A stretch of 64,000 nucleotides of DNA from Thermus hydrothermalis (GTDB taxonomy: Bacteria; Deinococcota; Deinococci; Deinococcales; Thermaceae). The position numbers and the translations under genes were made by a program. The DNA lies in contig NZ_JAKTNT010000002.1 in the NCBI RefSeq assembly GCF_022760925.1, forward strand, positions 62,001 through 126,000. Reading direction: 5' to 3'. Below the pieces are notes generated by a model. That model saw only the letters and a program-made list of their open reading frames with translations, did no database searches and was not told the origin of the DNA. Of this stretch, positions 58,301-64,000 are shown piece by piece; the stretch's first letter is position 1; each line of letters begins with the position of its first letter.

Positions 58301-58316
58301 CTTAGGACGGGTGCTT
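58282..58316 (-). terminator. terminator-like hairpin after aspS2
   Basis: AAGCAC-CCGTC pairs with GACGG-(GAAA)-GTGCTT, and TTTT follows. The stem has a 4-nt internal bulge. It begins 20 nt past the aspS2 stop. Confidence 0.55.
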
Positions 58317-58336
58317 TCCCTTAGCAAGCCGTTGGG

Positions 58337-59605
58337 CTAAGGGGTAAGCCGGTGCCGGTCCCGGGGGAAGGCCCGGGCGTAGCGCACGTTGGGCAGGCCG
58401 AGGAGCTTTTGCGTGAGCCGCTCCGCCCCGATGGCGAAGCCCCCGTGGGGGGGCATGCCGTACTTGAAGACCTCCAGGTACCCCTTGAAGCCCTCGGGGT
58501 CCATGCCCTTGGCCTTAAGGCTTTGCAAGAGCTCCTCGTACAGGTGGATGCGCTGGCCCCCTGAGGTGATCTCCAGGCCGCGAAAGAGGAGGTCAAAGCT
58601 CCGGGTGGTGCCGTCGGGCTCGGGGTAGGTGTAGAAGGGGCGCACCGCCCTTGGGTAGCGGGTGAGGAAGAGCCAGTCCGTGCCCCAACGCTCCTTGGCG
58701 TACTGGCCAAGGAGCCTTTCCGCCTCCTCGGAGAGGTCCTGGCCGGCGGGGTAGCCCAGCTCCTCCTTCAGGATGCGCCGGGCCTCGGCCAGGGTCAGGC
58801 GGGGGATGTCCTTGGGGAAGGAGGGCCACTCGGCCCCAAGGAGCCGGATCTCGTTCCCGGCAGCGGTGAGGGCTTCTTCCAGCATCTCCTGGAGGAGCGC
58901 TTCCTCCAGGCGCATGAGGTCTTCCTCGCCCTCAATGAAGCCCATCTCCACGTCCAAGGAAAGGTACTCGTTCAGGTGGCGGCTCGTGTTGTGCTCCTCC
59001 ATGCGCCACACCGGGGCCACCTCGTAGACCCGCTCAAACACCCCCACCATGATCTGCTTGTAGAGCTGGGGGGACTGGGCCAGGTAGGCCCTTTGCTCAA
59101 AGTAGTCCACGCCGAAGAGCCCCGACCCTCCCTCGGCCCCGGCCCGCACCACCTTGGGGGTGAAGATCTCGGTGAAGTCCTGCCGGTCCAGATAGCGGCG
59201 GAAGCCCCGCACCAAGGCGGCCTGCACCTTGAGGGGGGCGCGGGCCTTTTCCCCCCTAAGGGTCACGTAGCGGTATTCCAGGAGGGTGTCGGGGTGGGCC
59301 CGCCACTCCTCCTTGGGGATCTCCACCGGGGTGGGTTCCAGGGCGGGGGAGAGGACCTCAAGGTCCTGGGCCTGGACCTCGAGGCCCCCCGGGGCCTTGG
59401 GGTTTTCCACCACCACCCCCCGCACCCGCAAGGAAGACTCGGGCAGGGGAAGCTTTCTTCCCCCCGTAACCACCTGCACCACCCCGCTTCGGTCCCGGAG
59501 GAGGAGGAACTGCACCTTGCCCAGGTCCCGCCGCCAGTGGAGAAAGCCCAAAAGCTCCACCTCCTCGCCCACGTGCCGCTTCAGGTCCTTCACCAGTACG
59601 CGCAT
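58337..59605 (-). CDS. aspartyl-tRNA synthetase, archaeal type (AspRS2)
   Basis: A 422-residue class II synthetase with an N-terminal OB fold (LGFLHWRRDLGKVQFLLLRD) and catalytic core with motif 1 around FTEIFTPKVV, GSGLFGVDYFEQRAYLAQSPQLYKQ in shortened form (YLAQSPQLYKQ), motif 2 VYEVAPVWRMEEHNT and motif 3 GGFAIGAERLTQKLL. It lacks the large bacterial insertion, so it is the compact archaeal form. In T. thermophilus AspRS2 is known to be non-discriminating and to serve asparagine formation with GatCAB. GGAGGGAAGG precedes the ATG. Confidence 0.94.
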   Translation of the reverse strand: MRVLVKDLKRHVGEEVELLGFLHWRRDLGKVQFLLLRDRSGVVQVVTGGRKLPLPESSLRVRGVVVENPKAPGGLEVQAQDLEVLSPALEPTPVEIPKEEWRAHPDTLLEYRYVTLRGEKARAPLKVQAALVRGFRRYLDRQDFTEIFTPKVVRAGAEGGSGLFGVDYFEQRAYLAQSPQLYKQIMVGVFERVYEVAPVWRMEEHNTSRHLNEYLSLDVEMGFIEGEEDLMRLEEALLQEMLEEALTAAGNEIRLLGAEWPSFPKDIPRLTLAEARRILKEELGYPAGQDLSEEAERLLGQYAKERWGTDWLFLTRYPRAVRPFYTYPEPDGTTRSFDLLFRGLEITSGGQRIHLYEELLQSLKAKGMDPEGFKGYLEVFKYGMPPHGGFAIGAERLTQKLLGLPNVRYARAFPRDRHRLTP

Positions 59606-59624
59606 CCTTCCCTCCTAAGCGTTT

Positions 59625-59654
59625 GCCCCCCCGGCCATGGGGGACCGGGGGGGC
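59625..59654 (-). promoter_or_regulatory. GC-rich hairpin in the aspS2 leader
   Basis: GCCCCCCCGG and CCGGGGGGGC form a perfect 10-bp stem with a 10-nt loop, ending 7 nt before the TAGGAGGG ribosome binding site region. No U tract is present. It may be a read-through terminator of the upstream genes or a leader control element. Confidence 0.45.
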
Positions 59655-59716
59655 CAGGTGCACCGCCCCCCAGCTAGCCGTTGTTAAGAAGGCGCGGGCG
59701 CATGTTGGGCCTAAGT

Positions 59717-60016
59717 TTAGGAGGTTTCCCTTGGGAGGTCAAGTTGCTCAAAGGCCAAGACGAGCTCGGGAAGCCGCTCGGGTTCGGCCACGGCGAAGAA
59801 GTTCTCCTCCAGCTCCAGCCGGGCCGCCCACTCCCCTGCCACCCCGGCCAGGGTCCTGGGGCCCGCCTCCTCCCGGAGGAAGCGGCGCCTCCGAAGCCGT
59901 AAATCCCCTCCTTCCCCGTAGAAGACCTGGTAGACCACCCCGCCCCGGCGCTTTTCCGCATACCACCCCCCCTCAATGGGGCTCACCTCGTAGCCCAGGG
60001 CTTTAAGGGCTTCCAT
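59717..60016 (-). CDS. small uncharacterised protein after the PLD gene
   Basis: A 99-residue cytosolic protein (MEALKALGYEVSPIEGGWYAEK...). An alpha/beta pattern, many charged residues and no Cys are seen. Segments GGVVYQVFYGEGGDLRLRRRRF and ENFFAVAEPERLPELVLAFEQ suggest one small domain. I recognise no family. The ATG at 60016 lies inside the PLD gene (14-nt overlap), so it is coupled to it; a longer upstream frame is only the antiphase of that gene. Confidence 0.65.
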   Translation of the reverse strand: MEALKALGYEVSPIEGGWYAEKRRGGVVYQVFYGEGGDLRLRRRRFLREEAGPRTLAGVAGEWAARLELEENFFAVAEPERLPELVLAFEQLDLPRETS

Positions 60017-61304
60017 CCAGGACCTCCAGGGCCTCGGGGCTTTCCAGGACGATCTCGTAATACCCGGCGTAGAGGACGATGCGCCCCTTGGCCCGCACCC
60101 GCTTGCCCAGGTAGCTTTGGGGGAAGGGTTGCTGGAAAAGCCCATAGTTACGGGGGAAGGCCACCAGGCGCAGGTCGCTTTCCCCCGTGCCGAAGTGGAG
60201 GAAGGCCACGGTGCCCCGGTCCTCCACCCGCTGGATGACCCCTTCCACCCGGGCCACCCGGCCGAAATGCTTCGGGGCCTCCTGCCAGGGGATGACGCCT
60301 TCCACCTCGGGGAGGGCGAAGGGGTTTTCCTCTAGTCCCGCCTGGAAGTCCTTCTCCAGGGTGGCGAGGAGGCGGGCGAAGGCCTCGGGGGCCTCCTTGC
60401 GGGCAAGGAGCACGGCGAGCTCCCGGTTGGCGTTCAGGGAGTTGGCGCTCAGGTTCAGGCTTCCCAAAAGGGCCACCTCCCCGTCCTTGACCAGGACCTT
60501 GGCGTGGACATAGGGGTCGGGGAGGAAGCGCACCTCGGCCCCCGCCGCCTTGAGCGCCTCCGCCCCCGCCAGGAAGTAGGTGTCCCCGGGCTCGGCGGGG
60601 CTTCCCACCAGGCGCACCTTTACCCCCCGGGCCAGGGCCTCCTTCAGGGCCGCCACCACCTCGGGGTCCGCCATGGCCTGGTGTTCCAGGAAAAGCTCCT
60701 TCTTGGCCCCCTGGATGAGGGAGAGGAGGACCTCGCGGGCGTTGCCCTCCTTGACCCCGCCCAGGGTGCGGCTTGGGGCCCAGACGAGGAGGGAGCGGGA
60801 GAGGTCTAAGCGCTCCCCCTTCCAGTCCGCCTCAAAGACCCGGGCCACCTCGGCCACCTGCTTGGGGTCGTCCAGGATGAGGGCGTATTCCCGGTTGGCG
60901 CCGAAGGAGCTTCCCGTGAAGTTCATCGTCCCCACCCAGGCCCACCACCGGTCCACCACCACGCTCTTCTCGTGGACGAAGACGAAGCGGAAGGGGGTGG
61001 TGAGGCGCACCTCCACCCCCCGGTCCTTCAGGGCCTGGTAGACGGCGAGGTCCACCCGCCCGCCCGCGGGCTCCCGCTCCAGGAGGACCCGTACCCTAAC
61101 CCCCCGGGCCGCCGCCTCGCCCAAGGCCTCCACCAGGTCCATGCGGCTTGGGGTCCAGAGGTAGACCTTGACCAGGATCTCCTCCCTGGCCGAACGGATG
61201 AGGTCCAGAAGGGGCTTTACCCCGTCCTCGGGCTCCACCACGAGCCGGGGGGCCGCCAGGGCGGCGAGGAGGAAAAACGCTAGGGCAAAAAGAAGCCTGC
61301 GCAT
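60003..61304 (-). CDS. exported phospholipase D-family protein with C-terminal OB-like domain
   Basis: A 433-residue protein with a signal peptide (LLFALAFFLLAALAAP) and two HKD motifs: FVHEKSVVVD with GTMNFTGSSFGANRE, and YVHAKVLVKD with GSLNLSANSLNANRE, so both half-sites are intact. Residues after about 345 (VEGVIPWQEAPKHFGRVARVEGVI in parts) look like an OB-fold domain of the nucleic-acid binding kind. It could be a secreted nuclease or phospholipase. The ATG at 61304 overlaps the tatD stop (TGATG). Confidence 0.87.
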   Translation of the reverse strand: MRRLLFALAFFLLAALAAPRLVVEPEDGVKPLLDLIRSAREEILVKVYLWTPSRMDLVEALGEAAARGVRVRVLLEREPAGGRVDLAVYQALKDRGVEVRLTTPFRFVFVHEKSVVVDRWWAWVGTMNFTGSSFGANREYALILDDPKQVAEVARVFEADWKGERLDLSRSLLVWAPSRTLGGVKEGNAREVLLSLIQGAKKELFLEHQAMADPEVVAALKEALARGVKVRLVGSPAEPGDTYFLAGAEALKAAGAEVRFLPDPYVHAKVLVKDGEVALLGSLNLSANSLNANRELAVLLARKEAPEAFARLLATLEKDFQAGLEENPFALPEVEGVIPWQEAPKHFGRVARVEGVIQRVEDRGTVAFLHFGTGESDLRLVAFPRNYGLFQQPFPQSYLGKRVRAKGRIVLYAGYYEIVLESPEALEVLDGSP

Positions 61305-62056
61305 CACCACCCAAAGCATACCTGGGCGTTATGGTCCGTGAGGGCCTCCGCCTCGGCGAAGCTAAGCCCCCGCACCTCCGCAAGCCGCGCCAGGGTGAAG
61401 CGGACGTAGTGGGGGCGGTTGCGCTTGCCCCGGTGGGGCTCGGGGGGGAGGAAGGGGGTGTCGGTTTCCACCAGGAGGCGGTCTAAGGGGAGGCGCTTCG
61501 CCACCTCCCTTAGGGCCTCGTTCTTCTTGTAGGTGAGGGGGCCTGCCAGGCTGAAGTAGGCCCCCACCTCGAGGCCCGCCCGCTCCAAGGCGGGGTGGCC
61601 CCCGAAGGCGTGGAGGACCACCCGCTTGGGGCGGTGGAGGAGGAGCCAGGCGGCGAGGTCCTCCTCGGCGCTCCCGTCCTTGCTCCGCACGTGGAGGACC
61701 AGGGGAAGCCCCCTTTCCTCCGCCAAGGTCGCCTGGAAGTCCAGGGCCCTTCCCTGGGCGGCCTTGGTTTCCGGCGTCCAGTAGTAGTCCAGGCCCGTTT
61801 CCCCGATGGCCCGCACCCGTTCGTGGCGGGCGTAGTGGCGGAGGGCCTCCTCCACCTCGGGGGAGAGGAGCTGGGCGCTCGTGGGGTGGAGGCCGAGGGC
61901 GGCGTACACGTTCCCTTGGGCCAGGGCCAGGGTTTTCTCCCAGCGGCCCGGGTCCACCCCGAGGGTGAGGACGGCCCGGAGTTCCGGGAGGTGGGCCTTC
62001 ACCTCCGCTAGCTCCTCGGGCTCCAGGAAGTCCAGGTGGGCGTGGGTATCGGTCAC
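61304..62056 (-). CDS. TatD-family metal-dependent hydrolase
   Basis: A 250-residue TIM-barrel DNase-like hydrolase. TDTHAHLDF is the first metal motif; ALGLHPTSA, IGETGLDYYW, PLVLHVRSKDG, VLHAFGG and LLVETDTPFLPPEPHRGKRN follow in order, the whole family set. TatD enzymes degrade DNA 3-prime ends in repair and quality control. The start is the GTG at 62056, directly before the metal motif and 7 nt after TAAGCT (leaderless). Upstream in-frame extension lacks homology. Confidence 0.92.
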   Translation of the reverse strand: MTDTHAHLDFLEPEELAEVKAHLPELRAVLTLGVDPGRWEKTLALAQGNVYAALGLHPTSAQLLSPEVEEALRHYARHERVRAIGETGLDYYWTPETKAAQGRALDFQATLAEERGLPLVLHVRSKDGSAEEDLAAWLLLHRPKRVVLHAFGGHPALERAGLEVGAYFSLAGPLTYKKNEALREVAKRLPLDRLLVETDTPFLPPEPHRGKRNRPHYVRFTLARLAEVRGLSFAEAEALTDHNAQVCFGW

Positions 62057-62063
62057 GGGGATA

Positions 62064-62069
62064 AGCTTA
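62064..62069 (-). promoter_or_regulatory. -10 box TAAGCT for the tatD transcript
   Basis: TAAGCT with a 7-nt gap to the GTG start; no ribosome binding site, so the mRNA is probably leaderless. Confidence 0.45.
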
Positions 62070-62117
62070 GCCCAAGGGCCCTGTTGCCGGGGCCACGCCC
62101 GCCCCTTCCCGTCCCGG

Positions 62118-62123
62118 TAGGCT
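62118..62123 (+). promoter_or_regulatory. -10 box TAGGCT for the lipoprotein gene
   Basis: GGTAGGCTAAGG, nearly the 12-mer seen before pyrG and nnr, lies 11 nt before the ATG at 62135. AAGGAG overlaps its downstream edge, so whether it acts as promoter or the AAGGAG as ribosome binding site is open. Confidence 0.4.
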
Positions 62124-62134
62124 AAGGAGAGGCT

Positions 62135-63121
62135 ATGAAGCGGTTGGCCTTTCTCGCCCTTCTCCTTCCCGCCTGCGCCCCCGCCCTTTTGGGGGTGGAC
62201 CCCGAAAGGCTTCCCGACCCCAAGGACTGGGACCCGAGGCCCGCTCCCCTGGAGTGGTGGTACGCCTCGGGCCATGCCGAGCCCTACGCCTTCCACTTCG
62301 CCTTCTTCAAGGCCTACGCCCCTCCCTCCTACCGCATCCTGGGCTTGCCGGGAAGCCTCTTTGGCGCCTTCCACGCCGCCCACCTGGCCCTCACGGACCT
62401 GCGCACGGGGGAAAGGCGCTTTTTGGAGGTTTCCGACCAGGACCTCCTGGCCCCCCGGGGCCGGGCGGAGCCGGGGCCCAGGCTGGAGGTGGGGGGGTGG
62501 CGCCTGGAGCGGGAAGGGGAAGGCTTCCGCCTCTTGGCGGGCCCCCTCGAGCTCCTTCTCCTCCCGGAGAAGCCCCCCGTGGTCCACCCGCCCGGCTACT
62601 CGGGCACGGCGGAAACGGGGCGGATGTACTACCAGTCCTACACCCGGGCCCGGGCCGCGGGCAGGATTCTCGGGGAAAAGGCCGAAGGGGAGGCCTGGCT
62701 GGACCACCAATGGGGGGAGCAGCTTTCCGGGGTCCAGGCCACCTGGGACTGGTTCGGCCTCCACCTTTCGGACGGCTCCGAGCTCATGGCCTACCAGGTG
62801 AAGGACGCCCGGGGCCGGGTGGTCCAGGTCCTGGGAAGCCTTGTGGACCCCTTGGGGCGGGTTGAGGCCCTGGACCTCGCCTTCGTCCCCTTGGAGGCTT
62901 GGCGAAGCCCCTCGGGCCGGACTTACACCCTTTCCTGGCGCCTCGAGGGCCCGGCGGTTTCCCTAACCCTCAGGCCCCTCTTCCGGGAAGGGGAGATCCT
63001 CTCCCGCACCACCCGGGTGGCCTACTGGGAAGGCCCCGTGGCGGGGGAGGGGAGGCTTAGGGGCTACCCCGTGCGGGCCCGGGGGATGGGGGAGTTCGTG
63101 GCCGGGGCCTTCCGCCCGTAA
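62135..63121 (+). CDS. lipocalin-like (CrtC/AttH) lipoprotein
   Basis: A 328-residue protein with a lipoprotein signal (LLLPACAPA, lipobox Cys). The body contains EWWYASGHAEPYAFHFAFFKA in parts (EWWYASGH, YAFHFAFFK), EAWLDHQWGEQ and WDWFGLHLSDGSELMAYQV, typical of the CrtC/AttH superfamily of double lipocalin domains that includes carotenoid 1,2-hydratase. WWY and DHQWG are the conserved family residues. It may act on a carotenoid or other lipid at the cell surface; Thermus makes thermozeaxanthins, but linkage is inference only. Confidence 0.82.
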   Translation: MKRLAFLALLLPACAPALLGVDPERLPDPKDWDPRPAPLEWWYASGHAEPYAFHFAFFKAYAPPSYRILGLPGSLFGAFHAAHLALTDLRTGERRFLEVSDQDLLAPRGRAEPGPRLEVGGWRLEREGEGFRLLAGPLELLLLPEKPPVVHPPGYSGTAETGRMYYQSYTRARAAGRILGEKAEGEAWLDHQWGEQLSGVQATWDWFGLHLSDGSELMAYQVKDARGRVVQVLGSLVDPLGRVEALDLAFVPLEAWRSPSGRTYTLSWRLEGPAVSLTLRPLFREGEILSRTTRVAYWEGPVAGEGRLRGYPVRARGMGEFVAGAFRP

Positions 63122-63131
63122 ATGCGCGTGC

Positions 63132-63137
63132 TATACT
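63132..63137 (+). promoter_or_regulatory. extended -10 promoter TGCTATACT for the FMN reductase gene
   Basis: TATACT with an upstream TG. The leader would be about 20-25 nt. A weak -35 (TTCCGC at 63110-63115) is 16 nt away. Confidence 0.6.
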
Positions 63138-63166
63138 AAAAGAGGTTTAGTGCGTGGGTGATATTT

Positions 63167-63820
63167 ATGGGCTTACGCGTGCTCGGCGTCAACGCATCGG
63201 CACGGACGGACGGGTTTACGACGGAGCTTTTGGACGAGGTTTTGGAGGCGGCCAGGCGCAAGGGCGCCACCACGGAGCGCCTGGACTTGGTGAAGCACCC
63301 CTTTCCCTTATGCGTGGGGAACTACTCCCAAGACCCTTCCTCCTGCGGCCCCGAAACCTGCGTGCAGGGGCCTTGGGACGGGTTTGGCAAGGTGGCGGAG
63401 CGGATCCTGAACGCCGACGCCGTGGTCTTCGCCACCCCCGTGTACTGGTTTAGCGTTTCCGCCCGGATGAAGGCCCTCCTGGAGCGGATGACCTCCATGG
63501 AGAACCAGGGGCTCTTGAACCTGGGCAAGCCCATGGCCCTCCTGGCGGTGGCCGAGGAGGAGGGGGCGAGCCAAGCCTTGGCCCAGATGCTCCTGCCCCT
63601 TTCCTACATGGGCTTCGTCCTTGCGCCCCTGGGCCTCGTCTATGCCCACCGGCGGGGGCTTGCCACCTTTAAGGAGAACCCGGAACTGGTGGAGGACGCC
63701 CGCATCGCCGGGGAGAACCTGGTCCTCCTGGCGGAAAGGCTTAGGGGGGCCCCCTTCCAGGAGCCCCCTCCCAGCTACACCTACCGGGTTCCCCGCCTCC
63801 CGGGGGTGGCCGCCGACTAG
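63167..63820 (+). CDS. NADPH-dependent FMN reductase / flavodoxin-like protein
   Basis: A 217-residue flavodoxin-fold oxidoreductase beginning LRVLGVNASARTDGFTTELL, the FMN phosphate loop, with ADAVVFATPVYWFSVSARMKALLERM as the flavin-stacking region. Between them, a Cys-containing segment (LCVGNYSQDPSSCGPETCVQ) may form a metal or disulfide site as in iron-sulfur flavoprotein relatives, though a classical Cys cluster is not complete. The ATG at 63167 is preferred; a GTG at 63158 is also in frame. The stop interlocks with the convergent gene. Confidence 0.85.
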   Translation: MGLRVLGVNASARTDGFTTELLDEVLEAARRKGATTERLDLVKHPFPLCVGNYSQDPSSCGPETCVQGPWDGFGKVAERILNADAVVFATPVYWFSVSARMKALLERMTSMENQGLLNLGKPMALLAVAEEEGASQALAQMLLPLSYMGFVLAPLGLVYAHRRGLATFKENPELVEDARIAGENLVLLAERLRGAPFQEPPPSYTYRVPRLPGVAAD

Positions 63821-64000
63821 AGGTAAAGGGGCTCCACCCCTTCCTGGGCGAAGGGGAGGAGCTCGTAAAGGGCCCGGGGGTCAGGGGGCGGGTCCAGGAG
63901 GAGGCCCGCTTGGGGAAGCTCCTCCGCCTTGAGCTTTCGGGGCGGGGCTAGCTCCAAGGGCTTCCCCTCCCGCTTGGCGTAGGTGGCCCCGTAGTAGAGC
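63817..64000 (-). CDS. C-terminal fragment of an unidentified protein
   Basis: An open frame enters from the right edge and ends in TAG at 63819-63817. The visible 61 residues read LYYGATYAKREGKPLELAPP... and end in FAQEGVEPLYL, with Pro-rich and acidic stretches and codon use like the neighbours. The product is not recognised. Its stop shares CTAG with the FMN reductase stop, as at other convergent pairs in the window. Confidence 0.6.
   Translation of the reverse strand, partial: LYYGATYAKREGKPLELAPPRKLKAEELPQAGLLLDPPPDPRALYELLPFAQEGVEPLYL

Overview
The window looks like a piece of chromosome from a Thermus species close to, but not identical with, T. thermophilus. Support: very high GC with G/C third positions; ribosomal proteins S9, S20 and L13, cytochrome c552, TyrRS and RNase HI that read as near copies of the T. 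thermophilus proteins as I remember them; the Thermus-specific ribosomal peptide Thx; and a compact archaeal-type AspRS2. Genes are packed tightly, many start inside the previous stop codon (ATGA, GTGA, TGATG), and many lack a ribosome binding site but sit 6-9 nt behind a -10 hexamer, which indicates leaderless mRNAs.

Layout. 1-4.4 kb: end of a quinone oxidoreductase-like gene, then on the minus strand an MFS transporter, rnhA, an acyl-CoA carboxylase carboxyltransferase and HMG-CoA lyase (leucine/acyl-CoA breakdown). 4.5-11.8 kb: a large unrecognised protein diverging from a coupled signalling operon (PP2C phosphatase, Ser/Thr kinase with a propeller, response regulator, histidine kinase) followed by two small exported proteins. 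11.8-16.6 kb: AddB-like and AddA-like recombination nuclease/helicase subunits. 16.6-22.4 kb: rpsI-rplM diverging from pyrG, an AAA+ ATPase, tRNA-Lys(CTT), thiamine pyrophosphokinase with an ABC ATPase, and cytochrome c552.

22.6-39.3 kb is the metabolic centrepiece: a sulfur-oxidation and cytochrome-maturation island. It runs thioredoxin-like, soxY, soxZ, a 55-residue exported peptide, soxB, soxX, soxA, a rhodanese, a Met-rich DUF302 protein, a flavocytochrome c-type flavoprotein, soxC, soxD, ccdA, ccmA, ccmB, ccmC, ccmD, ccmE, ccmF, ccmG, ccmH, a CcmI/TPR-cytochrome c fusion and a Rieske protein. The Sox proteins oxidise thiosulfate bound to SoxYZ in the periplasm; the Ccm genes supply heme attachment for SoxX, SoxA, SoxD and the other c-type cytochromes.

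39.3-64 kb: tyrS, rpsT-Thx, a DUF4388 protein, thrB, Nnr, a sirtuin, a CDP-alcohol phosphatidyltransferase-like protein, the thiBP thiamine transporter behind a clear TPP riboswitch, an alpha/beta hydrolase lacking its nucleophile, a class II aldolase, rpoC-rpoB with a structured leader, aspS2, a PLD-family protein, TatD, a lipocalin-like lipoprotein, an FMN reductase and the end of an unidentified gene.

The most interesting structural signals are shared stop tetranucleotides at six of seven convergent gene pairs, very short divergent leaderless promoters (one built on a palindromic -10), stop codons that double as promoter hexamers, and a TPP riboswitch with a duplicated P1 strand. No IS element, prophage or CRISPR array was found, and no gap longer than about 300 nt lacks a gene.
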